This document shows, in pieces, positions 21,328 to 29,921 of a stretch of DNA of 64,000 nucleotides. The stretch lies in assembly GCA_025594325.1 (NCBI GenBank), contig JANHCV010000010.1, forward strand, positions 744,001 to 808,000, read 5' to 3'. The stretch comes from Blastocladiella emersonii ATCC 22665 (Eukaryota; Blastocladiomycota; Blastocladiomycetes; Blastocladiales; Blastocladiaceae). The notes below the pieces were generated by a model that was not told where the DNA came from, did no database searches, and worked only from the letters and a program-made list of their open reading frames with translations. The translations under genes and the position numbers were made by a program. Every line of letters begins with the position of its first letter. Position 1 is the first letter of the stretch.

Positions 21328-23280
21328 ATGCTGCTGCTGGCTCGCCAGGCGATCCACCGCTCGGCCACGGCGCCCCTCGCCGGCCGGAGCGTCGCCGGCT
21401 TGCTCGCGCGCCCGCTCTCGACCGGCCCCGCACCACCAAGGGACGCCGCACCCGCGCCCGTTCCTGCGCCGATGCATCGCCGCCCGCTCGATCCGGCCTC
21501 GTCCATGCGCCTGCAGTCGTGCAAGCCGCGGATCGTGCTCCCGAAGGTGGTCCCGGCCGCTATCTCGAGACCTGCTCCTGCCGCGGCAGTACCGGCGCCG
21601 AAACCCGCCGCGCCTGCGGAACAACCGCCCCTCGAGTCGCTCCACGACGACCCACTCGAGCTGCACGCCGTCGACCACTTCACCCCGCCCGTCGACGCGC
21701 TGACGGCGCTCGTCGTCAAGGACCTGAACCGCGCGCTCGCCGCGTCCGACCCGAACGCTGCGTGGGCGAGCTACCTGGTCCTGACCAACTCGCGGTCCAT
21801 GACCGCCCGCGTCCGCGCCGGCACTCCGACCGTCCCCGCGCGCATGGACCACGTCCCGCCGCACGCGCACTCGCTGGTCCTGCACCTCGTCAAGTCGCTG
21901 ACCAACCGCCAGTTTGCCGAGCGCCACCGCGTGCGCCTGCCGCTCTACGTCGTCATCACGCGCGTCGAGCACGTCGTCGAGTGCATGCAGACCGCCGGCG
22001 TTCCGCTGTCGCACCACGACATCCACGCCCTCGTCGACCTGTACGCGCGCGCCGGCCAGGTCCGGTCCATGGAGCACTGGTTCCGCTGCTACGTCGACTT
22101 GCCGGCCGCCGACGGCGCGGCGCCAGCTGTTCCCGTCAAGCTCGTCAACAGCATGCTGTCCGGCTACGTCCGCACCCACCGCATGCGCGAGGCCCTGCGC
22201 TGGTACGACATTGCCGTCGCCAAGTACGGCCTCGCCGCCAACCAGTTCACCTACGCCACCCTCATGGCTCTCTTCGGCCGCGCCAACGACGTCGACGTGC
22301 TCGAGAAACTCTTCGCCCTCGCCGGCGGCAGCGTCCCGGAATCGAGCCCGTTCGCCGACCTCGAGGCCAAGGCCGACGAGCACCTCGCCGCGCTCGCCCA
22401 GCGTGCTGCCCAGGAGAGCGAAACGCACCAGCTCGATCTCGCGGACGCGCCCGAGTCGGCTGCCGCCGCGACCGACGCGCCGCCCGCCGCAGAACCCACC
22501 AAGGCGTCCGTCTTCAACTACGCCGCCGCCGTCGACCGCCTCGCCGCCGTTTCGCGCCCCGCCGCCCTGACGTCGTCGTCGCTCCCCGAGTACCCGGCGT
22601 ACGTGCAGCTGATCCGCGGTCTCGCGCGGGCGCACAGCCCGATCCGCGCGCTCGCCGTCGTGCACACGTTCCTCGCCAACCACCCGGCGACCTCGGCCGC
22701 CTCGGGCGCGTCGCCGATGCACGCCGGCCGCGCCGCCACCCGCCACGTCCTCGACGCCGCCGTCTACACGCTCGCGCGCAACGGAGCCCTGGGCCCCGCG
22801 CAGTCCCTCGTCGCCGCGTACGAGAAGAAGTTCGGCGTCGAGCCGACCGTTCGGGTGCAGAATTATCTGCTCCAGAACCTCGTCGCCACCCACAGCACGC
22901 GCCGCGCCCGCAAGGTCGCGCGCGGCATGCTCGCTAAGGAAATGCACCGCCGCGAGCTGGATTCCGCCGCGGGCGTCATTCCCGCGGACGTCGGACGGAG
23001 GTCCGCGTGGACGAGCGGGATCGAGCTCGCTACGTTGCCGAGTGCCACGGCAAAGGCCCTCAACGGCGGCAAGTCGCTCGGACCTGCGGAACCACCATCC
23101 GCCGCGACGCCGTCGCGGCACCGCCGCCGCAAGACGTACCTCAACTTCATCAGCATGACGACGGTCATGAAGGGCGCGCGGTACGACACGCCGGCCGAGC
23201 TCCCGTACTGGAGCAAGACGGCGCGGCACCTCGGGCTGCGCCAGGCGCGCGTCTGGCGGCGTCACCTCATCGCCGCGTAG
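21328..23280 (+). CDS. Pentatricopeptide-repeat (PPR) protein, probably mitochondrial
   Basis: ATG at 21328 is in a CCACC context, giving 650 aa without introns. The N-terminal 35 residues are Arg/Ala/Ser/Leu-rich and lack acidic residues, as in mitochondrial presequences (MLLLARQAIHRSATAPLAGR). PPR-like helix pairs are visible: VPLSHHDIHALVDLYARAGQ at about 228-247, VKLVNSMLSGYVRTHRMREA at about 271-290 and QFTYATLMALFGRANDVDVL at about 307-326. Further helices run to about 540, and the C-terminus is basic. PPR proteins bind organellar RNA and support mitochondrial expression. A link to the mitoribosome or to mRNA maturation is inference. It is followed by the border of the inverted duplication. 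Confidence 0.8.
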   Translation: MLLLARQAIHRSATAPLAGRSVAGLLARPLSTGPAPPRDAAPAPVPAPMHRRPLDPASSMRLQSCKPRIVLPKVVPAAISRPAPAAAVPAPKPAAPAEQPPLESLHDDPLELHAVDHFTPPVDALTALVVKDLNRALAASDPNAAWASYLVLTNSRSMTARVRAGTPTVPARMDHVPPHAHSLVLHLVKSLTNRQFAERHRVRLPLYVVITRVEHVVECMQTAGVPLSHHDIHALVDLYARAGQVRSMEHWFRCYVDLPAADGAAPAVPVKLVNSMLSGYVRTHRMREALRWYDIAVAKYGLAANQFTYATLMALFGRANDVDVLEKLFALAGGSVPESSPFADLEAKADEHLAALAQRAAQESETHQLDLADAPESAAAATDAPPAAEPTKASVFNYAAAVDRLAAVSRPAALTSSSLPEYPAYVQLIRGLARAHSPIRALAVVHTFLANHPATSAASGASPMHAGRAATRHVLDAAVYTLARNGALGPAQSLVAAYEKKFGVEPTVRVQNYLLQNLVATHSTRRARKVARGMLAKEMHRRELDSAAGVIPADVGRRSAWTSGIELATLPSATAKALNGGKSLGPAEPPSAATPSRHRRRKTYLNFISMTTVMKGARYDTPAELPYWSKTARHLGLRQARVWRRHLIAA

Positions 23281-24091
23281 CCGAGGCTTCTTGGATCACC
23301 CCACCCTCCTGTTTGTTTGCTCGTTACCTGTGATATATACACTTCTAGTCATGAACCGGTCCGCTGCTCACGTATGCCATGACGTGACCGACGGCCTGAA
23401 AGCTTGCGTGCACGCCAGACAAACGGCCATTTGCTAGAGTATCGCGATGCTTGTCGCATAAGGTGTGACGCAGCTCAAGCTGGTAAGACCAGCCGGTGCG
23501 AAAGGCGCAAGAGAGGCCAGAGCAGGCTTGCGAGACGCGTCGAGGTATCATGTGACCGCCACCGATCATGAACGACGCGTCCCCGACCCAAGGCCGGCTG
23601 AGTTGCAAGGTGTCTCCTCACCGATAAGCTCTTGGGAGTGACGTCGCAGGGTCCGAAATGCCACGTTAGCAAACGTTCCAACCCTCAACGAAGGAAGGCA
23701 GGTCGCGTTTCACCGAGAGAACGTTTCTTGGAGCGCGGCACTTTCTTAGAACACCTAATCGATTGCCCTCATTTCAGGCTGCATCGACCTGCATGCACGG
23801 TTGCCGAGTTGGGCCAAGGTTGGGCGTAGCGCGGCCACAGAGCGGGGAAGCGTGGGCCATGATGAAACGCGAGCGCGTGCTGCGCCACCATCCAGCGTCA
23901 CCGGGTCCTGCAAATGTCGAGCCCCTCACGGCAGGCTGGTCACCGTTGCACTGGATCCGGGATCGAGAAGGGGTCCGACTGCAGCAAACCAATCTCGCCG
24001 CTGAAAGGGCTTTCATCGAGTGCGTCGGCTTCTGCCGCCGTGTCGCGCCGAGCACTGCTCGAGAAGCTGTTCAAGAGGCAGACCCGAGCCC
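23281..24091. other. Intergenic region and inner boundary of the right arm
   Basis: From 23660 onward this is the duplicated upstream region of the secreted-protein gene. 23510-23659 is a diverged version of 4307-4465. It contains, on the minus strand, the block CACATGATACCTCGACGCG (about 23540-23558). No gene is supported before the TATA box at 24092. Confidence 0.5.
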
Positions 24092-24098
24092 TATAAAG
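24092..24098 (+). promoter_or_regulatory. TATA box of the right-arm secreted-protein gene
   Basis: TATAAAG, 85-91 bp before the ATG at 24183. Confidence 0.7.
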
Positions 24099-24182
24099 AC
24101 CGGCCGCGCCCCTCGCTCTCTCGGCGTCTGATCCTCACCCAACAGCCCAAGCAGCCAAGCTCCCGCACCACTCATCGCCACC

Positions 24183-24599
24183 ATGAACGCCGTCGCCTTC
24201 CTCGCCGCCCTCGTCCTGGCCCTCGTCGCGACCGCCACCGCCGCCGCCGCCAAGGCGCCCTTCCCGGTCCCCGCCACGTACAAGGCCGGCACCATGCACT
24301 CGCTCACGTTCGCCGCCGACGGCAAGCTCACGGTGGCGTCCAGCGTGCGCTGCTTCCGCGCGCCGTGCCCCGAGGCCGGCGGCAAGGGCACCTGGTCGTA
24401 CGACGCCAAGGCCGACGCCATCACGATCCGCATGGAGGTCACGCCGACGTGGTCGGTCGCGCAGACGTGGACGTGCCCCGGCAAGTCGCGCGACATGAAC
24501 GTCTCGCACATGGGCGGGTGTAAGATCGTCAGCTTCGCGGGCACGCAGGCCGACAAGCTGCCCGTCCCCGCCGACGCCAACTCGTGGAACCGCCAGTAA
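24183..24599 (+). CDS. Small secreted protein (138 aa), right-arm copy
   Basis: Same protein as at 3367-3783, residue for residue: signal peptide of about 22 residues, mature domain with four cysteines, no intron. It is tail-to-tail with the interrupted 863-aa gene. Two expressed copies of a secreted protein would raise dosage; whether both are expressed cannot be seen. Confidence 0.75.
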   Translation: MNAVAFLAALVLALVATATAAAAKAPFPVPATYKAGTMHSLTFAADGKLTVASSVRCFRAPCPEAGGKGTWSYDAKADAITIRMEVTPTWSVAQTWTCPGKSRDMNVSHMGGCKIVSFAGTQADKLPVPADANSWNRQ

Positions 24600-24731
24600 G
24601 CTGCTGCCCGTCAGTCGTCCTGTGTGTTTGATTCCCTCCTGTTGTTCCTTCCCCTCCTGCCGTGTGACCCTTGCGTGTGTACCTCAGTGTGTGTGACCCC
24701 AAAATCAAAGTATACACATCAATCTTTAGCT

Positions 24732-27245
24732 CTACTCTTCATCATCACTACCATCAGCTTGAGGCGGGTCCCACGCCGCGGCCACGACATCGGCCCACGC
24801 CGCCGCGAGCCCGGGGACGCGCGGCACGAGCTTGGCCTCGAACTGCATCACCGCGTCGCTCGTGAGTCGGCGGCGCTCGATCAGCGTCTTGGCCACGAGC
24901 CGCAAACACTCCTGCGACACGGCCGTCTCCAAACACGCGCGGAAGACGCCGCGAAAGTGCGCCGTGTCCACGTCACCGTACGACGCGAGGTACCGGACCA
25001 GGTGGCGCGCGACCGACGCGGGCGACACGATGCTGCCGCCGTCGAGAGAGCCCTCGGGGAACATGGGCGCGAACCCGAGCACGAACTGCGGGCCCGCGTC
25101 CTCGTCGCGGTCGCCACCAACCCGCGCGAGCAGTGACGCAAACTCGGCCGGCGCGTGCTGCGCCGCGGCGCGCAGAAAATTGTCGGCGACGGCCATCTCG
25201 CGCTGCTTGGCGCGGGTCTTGTCCTTCCAGGTCGGGTACGTCGCGTTGCACACGACCTCGAGCGAGCGGACCGTCTTAGTGGTGACGGGCTCGGACATTG
25301 AGGCGACGGCGGCGGGCGCGCAGTACCCGAGGAGCGCGGTCCACGCCGGGATCGTGCGCGTGTCGGTCTGCAGCTCGCGGCCGTCCTCGCGCGGGACCTG
25401 CGACTCCCAGTTGCGCCCAGCGCACTCGGTCGCGACCGCCGCGAGAAACGACGAGTACAGGATCGACCACCGCGACAGCGATGCCGCCGCGTCGCCAGTC
25501 GTGGTGATGGCGTCGAGGACGTGCTTGGCGTGCGGTGACACGAGGACCGGGATCAGGCACGCGGCGAGCGCACCCGAGTACTGGTACGAAAAGGGCGCGT
25601 GGTCGTCGCCGAGCAGCTCGAGCAGGCGGGCCGCGACCTTGGTGCGCGCGTTCTTGGCGCCGAGGCCGAGCGACTCGAGGTGGTACCCGAACAGCCGGTC
25701 GCCGATCACGTCGAGCCGCTCGACGACGATCTCGGCTGCTCCGTCGGCACCACCGCAGTGCTCGACGGCGAGCGCGATGATGCGCGTGACGAGGCCGGGG
25801 CTCGCGCCGTACGGCTCCTCGACGGCGCGCAGCATCGCGTTGAGCAGCGGGCGGGCCGCCTCGACGCGACTTGGTGCGGGTCCCGTTGGTGAGGTACCGG
25901 CAGTCGGTGCGACAGAAACGAGGAGCATCGTGCGGACCTGCGTGGGCGGGAGACCGGCCGCGACGGCGCGCGTCACGAGCGGCGCCCAGTACGGAGGCGT
26001 GAGCAGCCACGGCCACGCGCGCGCGACCTTGATGACCGCCGCGACCTGGCCCTGCTCGACCCACTCGGCGAGCGCGGTGCAGAACAGGTGCCGCTGCCCA
26101 TCCCCCAAAAGCGGAGCGAGTCGGTCGCGGTCGCGGTCGTACGTCTCGAACACGCGCACGAGGGCCGCCCCGTCGGAGCGCAGCGGGTCGAGGTAGTAGC
26201 TGATCACGTACGAGTAGTGCGGCGGCCCGTGGCCGTGGTCGTTGATTGGGAGATCACCGCGCGGGTCCCAGCCGCGCCCGCGAAGCCAGTCGAGCACGCC
26301 CATGGTCTGCTCGAGCGGGTGCATGCTGATGTGGGTGAGGAAGCACGCGTACACGCACTCGAACTCGAGAACCCGCAAAACGACGGCATCGAAGCGAGGG
26401 TGACGCTTGGCGACGGCCTCGAGCGCGGGCAGGTTCATGTGCACGGCCGCCGAGATGGCGACGAGCGAGAGAAAGTCGACGCACACGTTCACGCCCGCGT
26501 TCTGAATGATCACCGCCGGTGGTCCCAGTGCGAGTTCCTCCACTTCGGCTGCGTCGTCGTCCGAGTCGTCGCCCTCGAGGTCCTCGAGGTCCTCGCGCAA
26601 GTCGGCCAGGTCCCTGGCGACCTCGGGCGTGTGGTCGGGGATCCACTCGAGCATGCGCTTGAGCGGGGCTCTCCCCTCGAGAGCGAGAGTGGGCAGCTTG
26701 CGCACCATGGCGGCGAGCGCCGAGTCGAGATCGGCCATGTTGCCGACCGCCTCGAGGTACAGCGCGAGCACGAGACCGTCGGTGAAGAAGCCCGTCACGG
26801 CGCCCGTTGGGCGGGGCGCCGCACCGTCGAGACTCGCGGCGGGCTCGGGCACGTCGTCCTCGTTGCTGCTCTCGCGGTCGTCGGGCTCCATGAGCGCCAC
26901 CTTGGCGAGCAGCTTGCGCTGGCGCTCGACGAGCGACGCCTTCGACTTGCTGGTGCGCAGGAACGAGCGGAGCAGCGCGTGGAACATGTCGCCGTTGAGG
27001 GGCGGGCGCGGCGGTGCGTCGGAGCGGCCGCGCAGTGCGATCGAGGCACAGGCACACCGCGCGAGCGGCGTCGACCACTCGGGGATCCGGCTCACGTCGA
27101 GCAGTTTGTCGGGCGCGGCGTCAACGAGCAGGTCGCCTAGTGCCTCGCCGACACGGTTGAACCAGACGAGTGGGAGCAGGAGACGGCTGGTCGTGGCGGC
27201 GTCGGCGAGGACGCGGGAGGCGAGCAGCCGCTTGGCCGACGGCGT
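24732..27245 (-). pseudogene. 863-aa family gene, right-arm copy, 3' part (split by the element)
   Basis: Codons from about 28 to the stop are intact and give the same protein as the left-arm copy. The 5' 83 nt lie on the other side of the element (43828-43910). The insertion is in frame with a start codon in the element tip: ATG at 27272 (minus) reads through the palindromic terminus straight into the gene, giving an 846-aa frame with a short replaced N-terminus. If the repeat carries promoter activity, a near-full-length protein missing the F-box-like start could still be made. Otherwise this copy is dead. Confidence 0.85.
27241..27245. other. Target-site duplication, left
   Basis: GGCGT directly outside the element's left tip. 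It is repeated at 43828-43832 and present once in the empty site (721-725, complementary strand). Five bp fits a retroviral-type integrase. Confidence 0.92.
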
Positions 27246-27271
27246 TGTCGTATCCCTTAAGGGATACGACA
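27246..27271. repeat. Terminal 26-bp perfect palindrome (left tip)
   Basis: It starts TGTCGTATCCCTT and continues with the exact reverse complement. An identical copy forms the right tip at 43802-43827. The outermost bases are TG...CA, as expected for rve integrase substrates. Confidence 0.9.
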
Positions 27272-27397
27272 TGGGCTGACCCACTGCCACTTGGGCTGAC
27301 CAATTGCTTACCCCGAGCGGTCGGCGACAGTCACTCGGGGTAACCACGTGAGACCCCGTTGCTTACCCCGGGTGGTTAATAAAATGTCGGATTCAAA

Positions 27398-27424
27398 TGT
27401 CGTGTTCCCTTAGGGAACACGACA
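27398..27424. repeat. Internal near-palindrome of the left TIR
   Basis: TGTCGTGTTCCCT, one central T, then the reverse complement. It is a diverged version of the tip palindrome, about 150 bp inside it. The mirror copy is at 43649-43675. Confidence 0.8.
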
Positions 27425-27545
27425 CGCGGACGGAGGCCGAAGGCCGAAGCAGGTGGGCGGGAGGGTGGGTGGAAGGGAGGGGGCGAGCGGTCCAGGAGTG
27501 AGTCCCTGACCTGACCCCCGAGCCTGTCCCTAACCAACCCCTTGG

Positions 27546-27873
27546 GCTGACCATTGCTTACCCCGAGCGGTCGGCGGCGGCCGGCGAGCGCAGCGAGACG
27601 AAGAGCAGCGCAGCTGCGGCTACCCACTGACAGAGTTCCCTGGTCTGGTCCCTGAGCACGGCTGCGAGTCGATCTGCGAGTTGATCTGCAAGACAAGTCC
27701 GAGAGCAGATCCCTGAGCCTGTCCCTGACCAACCACTCAGGCTGACCATTGCTTACCCCGAGCGGTTGGCGGCGGCCGGCGAGCGCAGCGAGACGAAGAG
27801 CAGCGCAGCTGCGGCTACCCACTGACAGAGTTCCCTGGTCTGGTCCCTGAGCACAGCTGCAAGTCGATCTGTG
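27546..27873. repeat. Direct repeats inside the TIR
   Basis: Two copies of about 130 bp (27546-27677 and about 27741-27873, offset 195). Each begins GCTGACCATTGCTTACCCCG and includes GAGCGCAGCGAGACGAAGAG. Extra GCTTACCCCGAGCGG motifs occur nearer the tip. These may bind an element-encoded protein at the ends. Confidence 0.7.
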
Positions 27874-27936
27874 AGCAGCCCCCGAGCCAGTCCCTGACCA
27901 CCTGCCGCAAGCAGCTGCTATGAAGCCACTCACTGT

Positions 27937-28012
27937 AAAGTTCCACTTTCATGGCATATTACGACAGAGTATATATATACACTACCCTTTTTTGCCATGA
28001 AAGTGGAACTTT
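27937..28012. repeat. 20-bp stem inverted repeat with AT-rich loop
   Basis: AAAGTTCCACTTTCATGGCA at 27937-27956 pairs exactly with 27993-28012. The 36-nt loop contains TATATATATA. The mirror copy is at 43061-43136. It could be a promoter, a terminator or a replication structure. Confidence 0.8.
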
Positions 28013-28050
28013 CAAAGACAAGAGGTCAGGGTACGGGGGGTCAGGGCAGG

Positions 28051-28240
28051 GGAGCGTCTTAGCAGGCAGCGTCTTAGCAGGCAGCGTCTTAGCAGGAAGG
28101 GGCATGCCAGGTCGGGGGTGCCGGGTCAAGGAGGGTCGGGGGTGCCAGGTCGGGGGTGCCGGGTCAAGGAGGGTCGGGGGTGCCAGGTCAGGGGTGCCAG
28201 GTTGGGGGTGCCGGGTCAAGGAGGGTCGGGGGTGCCCGTT
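28051..28240. repeat. Short tandem repeats next to the left TIR
   Basis: A 15-bp unit (GCGTCTTAGCAGGCA) occurs three times at 28053-28098. It is followed by about 130 bp built from GGTCGGGGGTGCC and GGGTCAAGGAGGGTC units. A shorter relative of the first unit flanks the right TIR (42945-42975). Confidence 0.8.
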
Positions 28241-28507
28241 GCTACGTCATGCCAAGTGCGTTGAATGCGTTTGTCAATTTAAACTTTGTTGGACTACTGT
28301 AACTATGCGAGGCTGTATCAAAGAGATCGTCCCCCTGCCCAAGCCGCCATGCGATCACTATGATGCTCCCAGCTGGGTCCATGACAATGAGCTGCTGTGG
28401 GTCCAAGTTGTGTACCCGTGCTGCGGGCACAAGTACACATACCGCCGGGTAGTCTGAGAGCGACCAGTAAAGGCTTCAAGGTAGCTAACCAAGTTAACTT
28501 GAAGGAT
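28241..28507. other. Element interval without a supported gene
   Basis: Short overlapping frames occur on the minus strand between 28242 and 28542. None has the AT-rich start context used by the other element genes, so I do not call a gene. Confidence 0.35.
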
Positions 28508-28663
28508 CTATTCAAAGCAGACAGTGTACACAACCTTGGCACCTGGCAGGGCCACGTCGCGGATGGCCGTGTAGTTGGCTGTCGACTGGGGGCCCGGATG
28601 GCCAGTCCAAGGGATGCTCGTGGAAGGTGCGCGGGGCGTTGATGCAGTAGAGCCAGTATTCAT
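28508..28663 (-). CDS. Small element protein, 51 aa
   Basis: ATG at 28663 opens a frame ending TAG at 28508-28510. Composition and codon third positions look coding: the N-terminal half is Thr/Ser/Pro-rich and the C-terminal half ends in DVALPGAKVVYTVCFE. It overlaps a longer competing frame (stop at 28512) whose composition looks less protein-like. It lies in the capsid gene cluster downstream of a micro-membrane ORF. Function unknown. Confidence 0.45.
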   Translation of the reverse strand: MNTGSTASTPRAPSTSIPWTGHPGPQSTANYTAIRDVALPGAKVVYTVCFE

Positions 28664-28717
28664 TGTCCTGTGTCTTACTATGCCTTCGCAGAAAGAATTT
28701 AAAGCACATGTCGTTGC

Positions 28718-28819
28718 TTACTCTACGGCGTGGAATACTTTGCTTGTGTACCTGACAATGGCCAGGTTGGCTACCAGGATCAGGGCGTTGGTGGCAACAA
28801 GGAGCGTCTCGAGGATCAT
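28718..28819 (-). CDS. Micro membrane protein of the element (33 aa)
   Basis: ATG at 28819 is preceded by TTTAATTGTTGTTG and CTGTAAAC, the same AT-rich context seen before other element genes. The frame has a hydrophobic segment (LLVATNALILVANLAIV) followed by a short polar tail. Small single-span membrane proteins are common in PLV and adenovirus-like late regions. Size alone makes the call uncertain. Confidence 0.45.
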   Translation of the reverse strand: MILETLLVATNALILVANLAIVRYTSKVFHAVE

Positions 28820-28850
28820 GTTTACAGTACAACAACAATTAAAGTCAACG

Positions 28851-29594
28851 TCAGATGAACGCGAGCTCGACGTAGAAGGGTTGGCCAAGAAAGTCGACAG
28901 AGCGCAGGTTCTTGTCTACCACGTCAATGTCAATACAGTCAATCTGCTGGGCCTGTCCCTGCGCGTCAAAGCGAAAGTAGTCACCCATGTGTGGTCGATG
29001 CTCGAACCAGCTGCCAAAGGGTTGCGTGACGTGGATGCTACAAAGTACGCCGTTGTCTTGTGGGTACGCGCTGTACATGTTTTCCGCAAGCCGGGTGCCA
29101 AGGTTGCGCGAGTAGACGTGAAGCAGGTTGATGGGCGAGATGTTGACCAGCGCCGACGCGTACTGGACCTTGCTGTAGCCATACGCTCCAACAAAGCCCA
29201 TGTGGACGTTCAGCGACGCCGTCCCTGTTCCAATTGTAAAGTCGACCGTGTCGTTGGCCAGGCGCATCTTCTGGGTAGTCGAGTCAACCTGGACGTCCCA
29301 TGTGCCCTGCCAGAGGTACGCTGAGGGCGCGTTGTTGAGCAGGCTCTTGAGCGTGGCCGTGAACGTCTCGACCGTGTAGTTGCCATCAGGGACGGTGATG
29401 GTGCCCGGGAACGTCAGCGCGCCACGGCTCTGGGTCAGGTACACTTTGTTGGCCTTGGAGTTGACCGTGTGCCAGCTGTTGCAGAGGTACGCCGAGTTGA
29501 CCTTGACGCCGCGCACGGACAGGGGTCGTGGTAGGTACAGGATGCCGTTCTTGAGGTCGCGGCTGCAGATGGTCAGCGTCTTGTACTCGGACAT
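28851..29594 (-). CDS. Penton / minor capsid protein candidate (247 aa)
   Basis: ATG at 29594 directly follows TTTAA. The protein is beta-rich with no membrane segment. The segment TITVPDGNYTVETFTATL (about residues 81-98) is the 'ip-GnYt...L' pattern I associate with vertex or minor capsid proteins of Polinton- and adintovirus-like elements. Its size fits a single-jelly-roll vertex protein. It sits in the same transcriptional block as the major capsid candidate and an 88-aa protein, all on the minus strand with short gaps. The position supports a virion role; the exact identity is inference from motif and context. Confidence 0.5.
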   Translation of the reverse strand: MSEYKTLTICSRDLKNGILYLPRPLSVRGVKVNSAYLCNSWHTVNSKANKVYLTQSRGALTFPGTITVPDGNYTVETFTATLKSLLNNAPSAYLWQGTWDVQVDSTTQKMRLANDTVDFTIGTGTASLNVHMGFVGAYGYSKVQYASALVNISPINLLHVYSRNLGTRLAENMYSAYPQDNGVLCSIHVTQPFGSWFEHRPHMGDYFRFDAQGQAQQIDCIDIDVVDKNLRSVDFLGQPFYVELAFI

Positions 29595-29612
29595 TTAAAC
29601 AAAGACAACAAT

Positions 29613-29879
29613 TTATTGTACAGCTGTCCCCGTGTCGTCAGCGTCTGCCTCAAAGATCTCGCTCGTCGGTCGGTTGTACCAGGTGTGAATGTCTTGGGCA
29701 AGGTCCACGCCCTTGGTCACCATCTGCGCAATGGAGCTCACGGCGGGGTTGTGCGACCGCTCAAAGAACTTGGACACGGTCTTGACGCCTTTGAGGACGG
29801 TTGGCATGTGTTTGTTGACAAAGGACCCAACCTGGCCGAGCACATTGCTAAAGTTGGTCCAGAGGTTACGGAAGATCAT
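29613..29879 (-). CDS. 88-aa element protein, amphipathic
   Basis: ATG at 29879 is preceded by GTTAAACCCCGCC. The N-terminal 60 residues form a likely amphipathic helix with conserved-looking aromatic positions (FRNLWTNFSNVLGQVGSFVN), followed by an acidic tail. Its position between the capsid candidates recalls small membrane-active or cementing proteins of adenovirus-like virions, which is inference. The stop codon TAA overlaps an AATAAA polyadenylation signal. Confidence 0.55.
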   Translation of the reverse strand: MIFRNLWTNFSNVLGQVGSFVNKHMPTVLKGVKTVSKFFERSHNPAVSSIAQMVTKGVDLAQDIHTWYNRPTSEIFEADADDTGTAVQ

Positions 29880-29921
29880 GGCGGGGTTTAACTCTACGCA
29901 AGAAAAGAAAGGACAGGGCCG

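Larger units (their letters stand above)
23660..27245. repeat. Right arm of inverted duplication, inner part
   Basis: Reverse complement of 721-4306 (x + y = 27966). It carries the secreted-protein gene and the 3' portion of the 863-aa gene, and ends in the 5-bp target duplication next to the element's left tip. Confidence 0.92.
27246..28065. repeat. Left terminal inverted repeat
   Basis: About 820 bp matching 43009-43827 in reverse complement. I saw one substitution (27390 region, C versus T) and one G-run length difference (28035-28040). It contains two palindromes, two internal direct repeats of about 130 bp, several GCTTACCCCGAGCGG motifs and a long hairpin near its inner end. Confidence 0.92.

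Noticed and set aside
27376-27933. 185-codon frame repeated in both TIRs (27376-27933 minus and 43140-43697 plus)
   Set aside because: It results from the repeats themselves: Arg/Ser-rich translation of GC-rich direct repeats, with no start context and no domain.
28512-28838. Longer minus-strand frame starting MCFKFFLRRHS (or upstream alternative start)
   Set aside because: Its second half has Cys/His/Pro/Arg composition unlike a protein, whereas the overlapping 51-aa frame looks coding. I kept the shorter one with low confidence.
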